From: Cristatella mucedo
Taxonomy: Eukaryota > Bryozoa > Phylactolaemata > Cristatellidae
DNA: 64,000 nt
Reading direction: 5' to 3'
NCBI GenBank assembly: GCA_009760855.2
Contig: WPIO01000002.1
Coordinates: 6,769,001 to 6,833,000 of the forward strand
Shown here: positions 1-10,738 of the stretch, piece by piece
How the letters are laid out: each line of letters starts with the position of its first letter
Position numbering within the stretch: position 1 is the stretch's first letter
Program-made: the position numbers and the translations under genes
Notes under the pieces: generated by a model
The model's database searches: none
Told to the model about the DNA's origin: nothing
The model's input: the letters and a program-made list of their open reading frames with translations, nothing else

Positions 1-28
1 CCGGAATACTCTACAAAAATAACCAAAA

Positions 29-181
29 AAATAATTCTTTGTATAGCGCCGCCCTAAGGGAAATCAGTTTCTGTCCCTTGGCTTCACATACACAGCAGGG
101 CTCGAGCCTAAGACTTAAGTCGTCGCATACATTCACCTTCACTGCGGTCGTTCAAGGCGAGCACCTAAGCACCTGGGCCCA
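29..181 (-). mobile_element. tRNA-derived SINE, family 1
   Basis: Read on the minus strand, this copy starts with a tRNA-like head carrying degenerate A-box and B-box motifs (GGGCTCGAGCCT-type B box). It ends in a tail resembling the 3' end of LINE family 1 of this window. Related copies lie at 20624-20775, 32978-33115, 45205-45344, 61537-61612 and 63693-63830. The copy is diverged and carries no coding sequence. It is not a tRNA gene because the cloverleaf is broken. Confidence 0.6.
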
Positions 182-492
182 ACCAGGGTCGTGCGTGAGA
201 CCCCAAAATGAGCCGTTCCTGGAACGTCTTCAAAAGAAATGCTGTCTAATTACTACCAAAATGTATTATAAAGAGTTTACCGTAACATGCATAACACAGA
301 GTGTTTCTTTTCGAGTACACCCAAATAATCATGTTGCTGGGTGGTTATGTCTTTTATATTTGCAGCTTATTTCTTTTGGTTATGCTAAAGAAGTGATTAG
401 TATCATTGAATGGCTGTGCTTATAGCATTTTCTAGACACTTTATTGTTCCAATTGCACAGGGTAACATGGTTATATTTGTTCTTGTTCGAGG
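182..492. other. anonymous sequence
   Basis: AT-rich DNA between a SINE and the polymerase-bearing element. I see no gene or repeat in it. Confidence 0.5.
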
Positions 493-497
493 GAAGT

Positions 498-674
498 AGT
501 AGTATGTTTTTGAACGTTATGTAACCTAGGGCTCGATCATCGCACATCAACAAGCTCACTCCGTTTGCTTGTTTCGTGCTCGCTCAAGTCCCTAGTCTCC
601 ATAACATTCGAAAACAACTACTCCATGTATACTTCACCAAACTTGGCTAATATATTGTAGTAATTTTTTTTTAA
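498..674 (+). repeat. left terminal inverted repeat of the PolB element
   Basis: It aligns with the reverse complement of 5722-5900 over its whole length, with substitutions and small indels. The match includes the block CTAGGGCTC, the stretch around 549-600 and the T-run near 663-672. Inside it, 498-521 is complementary to 600-622, so the terminus could form a hairpin with a stem of about 23 bp and a loop of about 78 nt. Confidence 0.8.
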
Positions 675-786
675 AGTAAGCTGAAAGAGTTAAATAATAG
701 ACTATGCTACTATTATACCAACAACTTAATGTATATATTATAGTAATTTTTAGTTTTTCAAGAAAATTTTTAATTTAGATGGGAAA

Positions 787-1206
787 ATGTCCGATCTAAG
801 AAGAAAATATGTTTTCCAAAGATATGGAGAGATCGTTCGATATAATACTTGAGTTAGGTCGTATCTAACAAATCTAATAAAAATAAGATATATAATCAAA
901 GTTATAAACATAGTAGTAGCATTAGAAGTAACAGTTTCTCGTACTTTTATTCAATCATTTCCAAATAATACTCATAGATTTTCATCTTTTTCAGCAATAT
1001 CTGCAATGATAGTAGCAGTTGATGGTGTTCTAGCAGAAATCGACAAGCGTAAAACATCTACTCTAGAATCTAATTCAAAGTTTATTTCTAAAATGACGCG
1101 TGTTTTATCTAATAAAGTAATTACAAAAGAAGAGTTTGAAGATATTCTAATGGAACGTTCACGAAGAGAAGCTACTCCTGTTAAATTACTTGTAGTTCTC
1201 CTTTAA
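787..1206 (+). pseudogene. unidentified small gene of the PolB element, one in-frame stop
   Basis: A frame opening with ATG at 787 runs to TAA at 1204-1206, with one internal TGA at 850-852. Without it the product would be about 139 residues. The C-terminal part is rich in Glu, Lys and Ser and looks helical; the middle is moderately hydrophobic. I do not recognise a family. Its 3' end slightly overlaps, tail to tail, a minus-strand frame that stops at 1181-1183, the kind of compact convergent arrangement seen in small DNA viruses and virus-like transposons. That it belongs to the element is inferred from position and base composition. Confidence 0.45.
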
Positions 1207-1285
1207 CAAAACTCTTTTTAACATCATTGACCCAATAACGTACTGGTTGGTGTTTCATAACCATTATTCTAACAATATTATGTTT

Positions 1286-1609
1286 AATAATAATAATAAT
1301 AATAATAACAGTGCACTTGATGAGGCGCCCTCAGAGAGCTCAATCTCCTTCGAGGCGATTTACATTTGCTGCAAAGGGAAACGCGAATGAATGGTGAGTG
1401 ATATCATGCTTGACAAACAATATGAATAAACTTGTTAGGGGTAACATGCTCAAGGTCAGCATGCAAATGTTGTTAGTGGCAGCATGCACAGTGTCAGCAC
1501 GCATAAGCACATAAAGGACGATTCAAAGGGACTCACGAAATGCTGTCCTAAATAGGTGCGTTCTTAAGTTCTTTTTAAATGTGGTCAAGTCAGGGGATGT
1601 CCTGATGCA
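1286..1609 (-). mobile_element. LINE family 1, 3' end fragment (minus)
   Basis: It begins at its 3' tail (AAT repeats near 1286-1307), followed by the 3' UTR that recurs across the window and the last part of ORF2. It stops at about 1609, where an oppositely oriented copy begins. Confidence 0.8.
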
Positions 1610-2130
1610 AAGGTTTTGAAGCTCACTTTTAGGTCACTTCATTCTTTGGCTCCAGCCTATCTCTCCGATATACTTCCCTATCAGGCCAAGCATCGTACCA
1701 CCCGCTTTTCGGAATCCAACAGTCTAGAAATACCTCGCACAAACCTTAAATCCTTTGGAGACCGTGCATTTAGTTCGTATGCTCCCAAAGCCTGGAACTC
1801 CCTCCCGACCTGCGTCAGAACATCCCCTGACCTGACCACATTTAAAAGGAACTTTGAAACACACCTATTTAGGACAGCATGTAGTGGGTACCTGTGATTC
1901 GTCCTTCATGTGCTTATGTTTGCTGACACTGTGCATGCTGCCACTAACCACATTTGCATGCTGACCCTGTGCATGTCACCCCTAACCATGTTATTCATTT
2001 TGTTTGTTTATCAAGCATGATATTACTCACCATTCAATTGCATTTCCCTTTGCAGTAAATGTAAAGTGCCTTGAAAAAGATTAAGTTCTCTGAGGGAGCT
2101 TTATCAAGGGCATTATTATTATTATTATTG
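1610..2130 (+). mobile_element. LINE family 1, 3' end fragment (plus)
   Basis: It encodes the typical C-terminal end of a CR1/L2-like ORF2 (frame 1616-1897, including [19 protein letters not shown]). The common 3' UTR and an (ATT)n tail at about 2109-2130 follow. With 1286-1609 it forms a head-to-head pair whose 3' ends both point outward. Confidence 0.85.
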
Positions 2131-2340
2131 TTATCATCTAGACAGAATTTTCTAACCGAGGAATCAGTCATTACTGAGATATCTGAGTCAAGTGTGTGTT
2201 CATCATAGGCAGTCATTATATATTTAAAAAGATAGTCTACACGGGATTTTAGTAGATTATCCGATGTAGCTAGATTAGGGTCAGTAACGTCAGTAGTTGT
2301 TGCCATTTTTCTATAATAACTTAAAAACAATTTAAAAAAA

Positions 2341-2667
2341 TTACAATGAAGTAACAATCTGAACGACTTGTTTAGTTTGTGGAGACTTTGATTTCTTATC
2401 TGCCTCTGATAACATTGTATTTATTTTACTACGACATTCCATTAGTTTATCACATGTTTCAGAAATTTTTACAAGAATACTAGTAAATGAACTATCCAAA
2501 CCTGGAATAAGTTTATCTAGTGAATGCTTAACAATTCTTTGATGAACTCCTTTAAGTTTTTGTAGACAAATCTTCAGTGCCATATCTCTAGATTGCTCAC
2601 AACTAAGAATTCTTGAAACATTCATTCTATATATATATAATAATGTTTTACAATTCATCTTCTTCAT
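2341..2667 (-). CDS. putative coiled-coil protein of the PolB element
   Basis: An intact 108-codon frame is rich in Lys, Leu, Ser and Ile. Heptad-like spacing of Leu/Ile/Val through the middle suggests a coiled coil. The start overlaps by about 20 bp the end of the upstream acidic frame (stop at 2648), and its stop lies close to the next frame's start at 2306. This tight head-to-tail order suggests one minus-strand transcription unit running polymerase, acidic protein, coiled-coil protein, last small protein. I do not recognise a family. It may be expressed or simply not yet broken. Confidence 0.4.
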   Translation of the reverse strand: MKKMNCKTLLYIYRMNVSRILSCEQSRDMALKICLQKLKGVHQRIVKHSLDKLIPGLDSSFTSILVKISETCDKLMECRSKINTMLSEADKKSKSPQTKQVVQIVTSL

Positions 2668-2830
2668 TTATGTAGTTATATTCTACTCCTTCATGAAATC
2701 CAAATGCTTGTTCATAACCTTCAACTTCAGAATCATCTACTTCATCTTCAGGATTGTAATCTGCATCACTTTCAGAATCAGTTGCATCTTCAGTTTCATC
2801 AGTATCATATTCATCAGTATCATATCATAT
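2648..2830 (-). pseudogene. acidic C-terminal tail of a decayed PolB-element gene
   Basis: On the minus strand this stretch encodes a run dominated by Asp, Glu, Thr and Ser that ends at a TAA at 2648-2650. Upstream (about 2830-3150) similar short open pieces occur in changing frames with stops between them, so the parent gene is broken. The GAT/GAA-rich repeats near 2790-2830 look slippage-prone. No enzymatic motif is visible. Confidence 0.4.
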
Positions 2831-3160
2831 CATTTAGAATTATATTCAGAATCGGTTTTGTTTTAAACTTCATCTGCTTCGTCTTTAATTTCTACTTCAG
2901 TTTTATTTCCACTTATTTCTATAATAGTAGATTTTTTATTTTAAAAATAAAATTACTCCTGCCTCTTTAAATATAAACCATTCTTTAGTCGTGTCATACT
3001 TAATCTTAATTTTTAATTCACGCATTTATTTTGTTATCTCTCTAGAATCATGTTCAATTTTGACTTTTATTTCTGGTTTTGGCAATAAACACTCTTCATG
3101 TTTTCGTTTAGAAAAATATATAAATATCTTTTAATTGCATTCAATCCACTTTCAACCACT

Positions 3161-5673
3161 CTATTTTATTCTGTAGTGACCATACGCAAGTGAATGAATC
3201 CCACAATCAAACCAGTATCGTTTTGAGTCAAAAGCGGATAGTGCTTTCTTAGATTGTGTGATAGTATAAATTTGATGATTTCTTGTTTGTAATCTACATT
3301 GATTACAATATACGTCAAAACTAGTTAAACTAGTTATAAGACAACCGAGGTAAACAGAATGAGACAAACATTTCTTTACTACTTCTTTTTTATTGCCCTA
3401 AGCCTTCTTTGCTGATGATTTAACTTTTACTCCGTCCTTTGTTGATATTGCTATCTGCATAGAATAAAATTTTGGTCTTAAGAAAATACCTTCATCAAGT
3501 ACAACAGATTTTTCTAACATAATTCCTTTTTCACCTCTAGTGAAATCTTTTGTTAGTGGGTCAACGGTATACTTTCTGAGAATTAGTCTTTACATTTTCC
3601 TAGACTTCCCTTATTCTCTTTCATCATCTTCTCGAATCCTTCTGACTTCCATATTTCTTGGTTTCTAGGATAACCAGATAGATCTAAGTATTCCAAGTAA
3701 TTTGCAAAGTCTTCATAAGCATTATCTGTATTTATTTTCATAACAAGTGAATCTGTATTTGTTTAAGCAAGTGTTAGTTTATCAGTATAATAATCTTTCA
3801 TAGTATTATAATGTAACTCTTGCATTATTAACTTTGATATTTCTAGAATAGCAAATCCTAAATTAATTGGTTTATTAAGACAAATCTCTGCTTTTGTTGT
3901 TTCTACTCCAATTAAATCTTAATTGAATAACCCTCTATCTTTAAATCTTGCACTCATACCTCTTTTGTCAGATAAAGTAATATCATCTTCAAACTTTAAA
4001 TCAAACAACAATAATTAAACTATATATTCTCATCACGTTTCATAGTACTGTTATCAAATTTCTCATATTTAGAAAGAATCTCCTTCAAATCTTTCTTTAT
4101 AGAATTCTCTTCTTCTAGCAAACTCGTAAGCAACTCTCGAACATTATTTGCTCCGTTTAACAATTTAAAACTTCTTGTGTTTCCATTATAATCAATAATT
4201 GTATATGCACCTGAGTAAGGTATGTGTTTTTGAAAAGAACCTTATGGTATACTAGCATCTTCTTTGTCAGTCTTTCTTAAATTAGTAAACAACCCTTCAC
4301 AATCTGCATAAGCAACATAAGGACACCACAATGCTTTTGAATATTCTCTAAAACAACAAAGATTACTAGTTCCATCTTTTCTATCTTTTGCTTTTGGTAT
4401 TCTCGTTCTTGAATTACCATCATTTCCTATCTTGCAAGCTTCAATATGATAATCTAATCTGTCCTGCGAATACAATCTACATAAACATCCTTTGGATATT
4501 AATTGAGTACCATGGCCCTTTGAACTTATACACAAACCATTACAATTTCTAAAATTAACGTAATTTAAGTTAGTCTTTTCTTTATTACTAAATAGTAGAA
4601 GGTCTACACGTTTCTCCTTTTCTTCATCAACTACTAATAAAGGACTTCGACTTCTATTATCACACTCAAAAACCTTTATTGTAATATCAAATAACTCTGC
4701 TAAGATTGGAATATCCCTGACATTTAATGCTTGAGAAGGGTTACCTGGTCTAACATTAAGTAATTCTTCTAATTTTGGTATTAAATGAGAATAACGCTCA
4801 AATAGAATTACACTTAAATCTACAATTGATTCTGGATGGTTCTCTCTCAATGTAAAAATCTTATAACACACCACAAAGCACAAAAGTTATCTGATTCATT
4901 CTATATTGTAACAGTAGATCTCTAATTTTTTGATCCAACAGGCATTGGTAAATAACTTCCTCCAAAACGATGTCTAAAATAAGTAAAAAATAAATAACTT
5001 CTTCCAAAACGATGTCTAAAATAAGTAATCTTTGCACATAAAGAATTAATGCCGACTTAACTCCAACTAGATCCTTTTTCTAACCATTCTCCAACTCTTT
5101 TCTTGAAGGAAACAAATTGCATTCTAATTATTTTCTCAATATCTGAAATTCTATTTATTTTTGCGCTGCTTACTCCAGCGAAATGTTGGTAGCTACAAAG
5201 CGTCGTTCTCAGCAGCCAGAATAGGAGAAACAACCGTTTTTAATTTTAAATCACTCTTAGTTTTAAGCAGCTCTCTAATTAGTCACTTTAAATCAGTGCT
5301 TGTTCTATCAAATAATCTATCAAAATATATTTCATTTCTTTCTAAACCTACATATTCATAATCCATGAACTTACCATCAGATGAGACAGATGAGACCTAA
5401 AAACCAGCCTGTTTCTTCAATCTTTATTAATCTTCTAGTCTCTCTTTCAAATGAACGATCCTTATTCTTTATCTCTTTCTTATTAAAGGGAATTTCTACA
5501 ATTGTATTAGGAATTGTTTGCAAACTAGCTATCGTAATGTCTAAACTAGTCTTTTAAAAAGGATATTTTGGAAGAAGGCCTGTTCTTTTTCTAACCTCTT
5601 CTCTAACACGCCTTGTATGGTCACTAAACTTTTCACCCTTCCCCTGCATAAAATCATCATTTTTCTGAGACAT
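3161..5673 (-). pseudogene. DNA polymerase type B (protein-primed family), decayed
   Basis: On the minus strand, from the ATG at 5673 to the stop at 3161-3163, pieces of a family-B polymerase appear in order. First come a basic N-terminal segment and an N-terminal domain in the frame 4883-4242. That domain contains a cysteine/histidine-rich segment and then the exonuclease-like motif YADCEG (Asp and Glu kept). Next is the palm region near 3900-3740, where KPINLGFAILEISK is followed by the catalytic motif C. The end (3367-3161) contains ALSAFDSKR and SLAYGHY, typical of Polinton-type enzymes. Breaks include several frame changes, an in-frame stop just before motif C and an Asp-to-Asn change in motif C. 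A tandem duplication of about 47 bp lies near 4945-5030. Total length (about 0.84 kb of codons) is somewhat shorter than Polinton polymerases. It cannot be functional as it stands. Confidence 0.8.
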
Positions 5674-5721
5674 TTATGTAATACAAAAAATTCTTTAAAT
5701 TTACTTATAAAGTGATCAACT

Positions 5722-5900
5722 TTTATAAAAAAAATTACTATAATATATCCACTAAGATTGGTGTAGTATACATGTAGTAGTATGTTTTTGAATGTTATGG
5801 AGACTGGGGACTTGAGCGAGCACGAGACAAGCGAATGGAGTGAGCTTGTTGGTGTGCCAAGGTTGAGCCCTAGGCTACATATCATTCAAAACACACTACT
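5722..5900 (-). repeat. right terminal inverted repeat of the PolB element
   Basis: It is the inverted partner of 498-674. The internal arms 5776-5799 and 5878-5900 are complementary, repeating the hairpin layout of the left end. The polymerase reading frame begins just inside at 5673. Confidence 0.8.
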
Positions 5901-5905
5901 GAAGT

Positions 5906-6754
5906 AAGTGTTGGTCTGCAATTGCTTGTGCTTTAGCTGCTGTCTAGGGAATAGCTTTTTGCACTTCATAAATCTTGCTTTTTGTGATCACGACTGCGAT
6001 ACTGCACTACGTTTACCTACTATTCAGAGCACTCAGGATAGATTCGATGATGAGCGAACCTGGAGTAGTTCTCATACTTTGATTACTCTTTTCTTTACTC
6101 AACAAGGTAGTATAAATAAAAGGCTCGAGGTTTACGAATTCACTTATAGAAGCACTAGTAGACGGTAGAAAAGGCTGATGGAGGTATCTGCCATATGGCA
6201 AATGAAATTAGTGACCGGGGCAAAATTTCTGGCCATAAATTGTCATGACAGATGAGTCACCACCAAGGACTGGGATTTGGTCGTGCATCGGCAGCCAGAC
6301 TGCTGAGACAGTGAGACCACCAGTACACTGCTTCTGCACGCCCCAGTGTGATTGGCTAATAACTACAGCTATCTGTCACTCATCTGGTCAAGCTGGTGGA
6401 GCGAACCAATACCACCGGAGACGACTATCATGGACTATTTTATATTTGAAAAAGAAAGATTTTATATTATCACTGCCCACCAGAGCAGCAAAGTTCATGA
6501 GGAATAGTAGTTTTATTGAGCTTTTCCGTTCTCGAAATAACGTTTACAGCCAAAGCTCCATCGCTAATTATAAACTGCATTTAGGAGTACTCAACGGGGA
6601 CTTGTATAGTTTACTGAAAATATCCAACTTAGAGGGACCCGCTGTGTCCGTAAGGCTAAAGCAATCGACGGTATTATTACCAGCTTATTAACAGCAGCTT
6701 ATTACCTTAATTACCTTATTATTCTTATTACCAGCAGCGCCGACTTTGACGCAT
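5906..6754. other. anonymous sequence
   Basis: Short overlapping frames occur but none resembles a known protein, and no repeat signature is clear. Confidence 0.4.
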
Positions 6755-6960
6755 CCTTTCCACCCGTCCTGAGCTGTTACTTCATCTCAACCCATTCGCT
6801 TCTCTGACCTCCTGACTTAGTTATGCTTCTCACGTTCACTTTGTTCAGTTAGCTGAACTCCCGTAGCTACCCCATGCACACCGAAAGCTGCTTAGACTTT
6901 GAGTTCGCCAAAGCGCCCCCTAGTCTTCAAAGCTATGTGGAATCACAGACTGGGTTACTT
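6755..6960 (+). mobile_element. LINE family 2, 3' UTR fragment
   Basis: It is similar to the sequence downstream of the LINE family 2 ORF end at about 11250-11450: a shared order of blocks with CCTGAGCTG, TCTCCTGAC-like and ACCGAAAGC-like segments. It is non-coding and diverged. Confidence 0.5.
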
Positions 6961-8173
6961 TAACATAAAATCAGAAATCACATAGCTGAATGTAATCTTA
7001 ATGTTGAGAGCAAAGGGAAAAACTGTTTTTTAATTAGAACAAGCCAAGGTTGTCCGCCTTGGAAGTGTAGATAAAAACGCTATCTCTGTCTGTAAAGATC
7101 CCTGTGAGAGAGCAATGAGCCTTCCTTCTTTGAGAAACCACTCCAGCTGTCGAACTCGAGCAATGCTGATTGAGTAAATAAAAGCCTGGCTGGGAAGCCA
7201 GCAAAGAGGGGTGACTGCCGGCGATTGTCACTAAACTGGGCAGAGCCGGCAGAGTGGTGAATATGGCGGTTGGTGTCACGTGACAGTGGTGGTCCGGTGA
7301 AGTTTGGAGACACGAGGCCTGTGTCTCGATCTGGCTACTCGGCCTGACCATAGATCTGTGTAGTGAGCTGACACCTTGAGTGGTTGAGACCCCGGAAGAC
7401 CACTCCGAAGACCCACGTCAAAATCAGCAATTAACAGGAGTAGTCGCTGGGACTGGGCGTGCATGCCAACAAAACCTGGTTCGAGCTCAAAGGGAATGGC
7501 AAGCACACATACGTCCGATGGAGAGGTCGAGAAGCGCTTTCGAAGCAGTTTTCCAGTTACACTGGGCGCTAGACTGCTCCCCTCCCTGTCCATATCCCTT
7601 CTTAGGCATATGTTCAAGTCATCCGAGTCATGTGCCGCTCACTTAGTGTGAAGCTGCATTGACACGGTAGACTTTCCTCTGACAGGCACGGACTCTCCTC
7701 CTAGTTACGATGTCTACACCACAGATTTAGTCTCGCCCGCGACAGATGTGATGGCCGACTTACTAGCCCTGCCCACAGCCCGTGCTCTTATCTGGGTGGC
7801 TGGTATGGCAGACGGTTTCCCGTGAGATGTCAAGCTATCACAGGCAGAAGTAGAGTTCGCCGCTGCAGTCATCATTGTAAAGTAGTATGAGAAAAATATA
7901 AATTAAAGGAAGATTAGCATTTCATTAAAGCTTTTTCGGCAAACGGAGCGTTACAAAGTAATGTGCCCGCTATGGGTGTGGTGTGCGGGTGTATAGTGCT
8001 GAGTAATGTTCCCCATTACGGGCTTGTAGGTGGATTTGATAAACAGACGCACGGCGTATGCTATGTAGAAAATGCTGAAGCCCTGGTTACAACGCGTAAT
8101 CATTCCAGATTCAAGGACATGCTCTGGACACCTCAATATAACTCGAGCGTGTGCCCTTTCAAACGTTAAACTA
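6961..8173. other. anonymous, GC-richer sequence
   Basis: Several overlapping frames of 60-113 codons at 7034-7651 run on both strands, as expected from GC-rich DNA rather than a gene. No domain was recognised. A decayed LTR or gag-like region is possible but unsupported. Confidence 0.4.
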
Positions 8174-10186
8174 GTAATAATAATAATAATGTACTTGATA
8201 AAGCGCCCTCAGAGAACTTAATCTCTTTCTAGGCGCTTTACATTTGCTGCAAAGGGAAATGCAATTGAATGGTAAGTAAAATCATGCTTGAAAAACAAAC
8301 AAAATGAATAACATGGTTAGGGGTGACATGCACAGGGTCAGCATGCAAATGTGGTTAGTGGCAGCATGCACAGTGTCAGCACACATAAGCACATCAAGGA
8401 CGAATCACAGAGACCCACTAAATGCTGTCCTAAATAGGTGTGGTTTTAAGTTCCTTTTAAATGTGGTCAGGTCAGGGGATGTTCTGACGCAGGTCGGGAG
8501 GGAGTTCCAGGCTTTGGGAGCATACGAACTAAATGCACGGTCTCCAAAGGATTTCAGGTTTGTGCGAGGTATTTCTAGACTGTTGGATTCCGAAAAGCGG
8601 GTGGTACGATGCTTGGCCTGATGGGGGAGTATGTCGGAGAGATAGGCTGGAGCCAAAGAATGAAGGGACCTAAAAGTGAGCGACAAAACCTTGAAGTCAA
8701 TCCTTTGCTTGACTGGTAGCCAGTACAGGTCGGCGAGAAGTGGAGTAATGTGGCAACTGCAACGCTCACGACAGACAGACAAGCCTAGCTGCAGAGTTTT
8801 GCACCAGCTGCAATCACCGGATCGCACATGGTGGTAGGCCAGTAAGCAGTGAGTTGCAGAAGTCGAGACGAGATGTCACGAATGCATGGATCAACTTAGA
8901 CGTGGTATCCTTATCTAAACAAGCCCGAATTTTAGCAATGTTATGAAGCTGAAAATAGGCAGATTTGACTGTGGCACTGATATGGTCGTCTAACGAGAGG
9001 TCGCTTTGGAATATGACACCTAGATTTCGAGCTGATTCGATGTCATCAATGCATGCAGCAAGTGAGTTTAGAGAATTTGAGGTGCTCGAAGGCTGGGAGG
9101 GATCAAAGCAAAGGTACAACTGAGTGTCATCCGCATAGAAGTAAAAGCCTAGATTGTGCTTGGCAATCACATCAGCAAGAGGGAAAGTATAAACCGTGAA
9201 ATGAACCGGACCTAGCACGGAGCCCTGAGGTACCCCATATTTCAGAGGTACCTCAGATGATCTTTGTCCATTCACGTCAATACTCTGGAGTCTCCCACTG
9301 AGATAGGACCTGAACCACTGCAGAGCAGTGCCAGTGATGCCCAGGCGAGATGAGAGGTGCTCTAGAAGAACTTTGTGATCGATGGTGTCTAAAGCTGCCG
9401 AAAGATTGAGCAAAACAAGCAGAGACACTCTACCCATGTTTGCATTCCTAAGTAGGTCGTTGTATACCCTAAGCAATGCTGACTTTGTGGGGTGATTAGC
9501 TCTAAAGCCAGACTGGAACTTACTAGCAAGGTGTGAGGTTTCGATATATGAGTTCAGCTGGTCTGCCATGACCCGTTCCAGTGTCTTTGATAGGAATGGT
9601 AGCAGGGAGACTGGGCGGTAGTTGCTCAAGTTCTCTTGGTCTAGTATTGCTTTCTTGAGAAGAGGCCTGACTACAGCTTTTTTTAAAGGTGCTGGGACAT
9701 GACCTGAGGCTAATGACATATTAATGATGTTAGTTATGCATGGCAGCAGCAGATCAATGCAACGTAGGAGCAAGACAGTGGGAATAGGGTCCATAGGACT
9801 TGTTGTCTTCTTTGATTGCGATACGAACTTTAGGACTAGATCACTAGTGACCTGCTTAAATGCAGACATTGATGTGCAGCCACGAACCGAGGAACAGCAT
9901 TCTAGTGGGGAGGTTGTCATCGCAGGGATAGATTCCCTGATCTTGTCTATTTTCTGCACAAAGAATCGAGAGAAGCGATCGGCTAGATCATCACAAGGAT
10001 CATCAGGTAAAGAGCTAATCTGGGAACGGTTGAGGAGATGGTTTATTGTCGACATCAGCATTTTTGGATTTTGCATCTGTGATTCAACAATGTTTCTATA
10101 GAAGCTAGACTTGGCCTTTGCTAGGATCGATTGGTACGACTTACAGTAGTCTTCATATGCCTGTCGATGGACAGGCTGACAATAAT
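8174..10186 (-). mobile_element. LINE family 1 (CR1/L2-like), 2-kb 5'-truncated copy
   Basis: Minus orientation. The 3' tail of AAT repeats lies at about 8174-8190, the common 3' UTR at about 8191-8404, and the reverse transcriptase ORF fills the rest. The 5' truncation is at about 10186, inside ORF2 and upstream of the RT domain. It is the best-preserved RT in the window and serves as the reference for the other fragments. Confidence 0.9.
8405..10180 (-). pseudogene. LINE ORF2 reverse transcriptase, 5'-truncated and frameshifted
   Basis: Frame 10076-8814 holds the RT palm in order: [26 protein letters not shown], the AALDTIDHK block (first catalytic Asp), GVPQGSVLGP, and the catalytic box FYADDTQLY near 9130-9160. 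A short in-frame stretch upstream of 10076 is still LINE-like. The C-terminal part continues in another frame (8827-8405), including [19 protein letters not shown] and [19 protein letters not shown], so there is a frameshift around 8815-8830. Between the RT and the C-terminal domain, a segment present in the copy at 13633-13930 is missing. This C-terminal signature is typical of CR1/L2-type non-LTR elements. The first part of ORF2, including any endonuclease, is absent. Confidence 0.9.
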
Positions 10187-10504
10187 ATTATTTTTGCCCT
10201 CTACGTAGCAACTTTCATGAGGGAGAGTGGTGACTAGTCCCTTGATTATGCATCTTTTTCTATTGAAAGGTTAATTAGAAAACTTGATAAATTTTGAGCT
10301 TTAATTATTAACAGCACTTCTAAGCAACGGTAAGCCGTTATTTGTTCATGCTTCACTAGAACAGACAGTGGTTAGCACTTCACTGGTTCTGCCATTTCCC
10401 AAGTTTGCTATGCTACACGCTCCAGATAGAGCACTGAAGAGCTCGAATGGCGGTTTTGTTACAGGTAAAATAGCATCAGATGGCTGGCACTAACACACTT
10501 ATGC

Positions 10505-10738
<234 letters not shown>

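Larger units (their letters stand above)
1181..2306 (-). pseudogene. small PolB-element gene interrupted by LINE insertion
   Basis: A minus-strand frame starts with ATG at 2306 and is element-like down to about 2131, where the LINE pair begins. On the other side of the LINE pair, from about 1285 down, a short minus-strand open stretch of similar AT-rich composition ends in a stop at 1181-1183. The simplest reading is one small gene split by the insertion. The family is not recognised. Whether the two halves were once continuous is inference from position only. Confidence 0.4.
498..5900. mobile_element. compact TIR element encoding a protein-primed-type DNA polymerase B (Polinton/adintovirus/bidnavirus-related), decayed
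   Basis: The ends are long inverted repeats (498-674 and 5722-5900, both starting AGTAGT from outside). They are bordered by the direct repeat GAAGT (493-497 and 5901-5905), which looks like a 5-bp target-site duplication; a 6-bp reading is possible if one A is shared. The interior holds a type-B DNA polymerase pseudogene on the minus strand starting about 50 bp from the right TIR. It also holds small minus-strand frames (acidic tail, coiled coil, one more) and one plus-strand frame starting about 110 bp from the left TIR. A LINE pair (1286-2130) is inserted, so the element itself was about 4.6 kb. I see no integrase, packaging ATPase, protease or large capsid gene, which a full Polinton of 15-20 kb would carry. 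It may be an internally deleted Polinton, an endogenised small linear DNA virus, or a distinct short transposon. All frames are broken. Confidence 0.75.

Noticed and set aside
1286-2130. Twin-primed single LINE insertion
   Set aside because: Both halves end in their own 3' tails, whereas twin priming leaves only one.
7034-7651. Overlapping frames of about 100 codons, perhaps a gene
   Set aside because: Open frames appear on both strands with no recognisable domain, splice structure or consistent composition.
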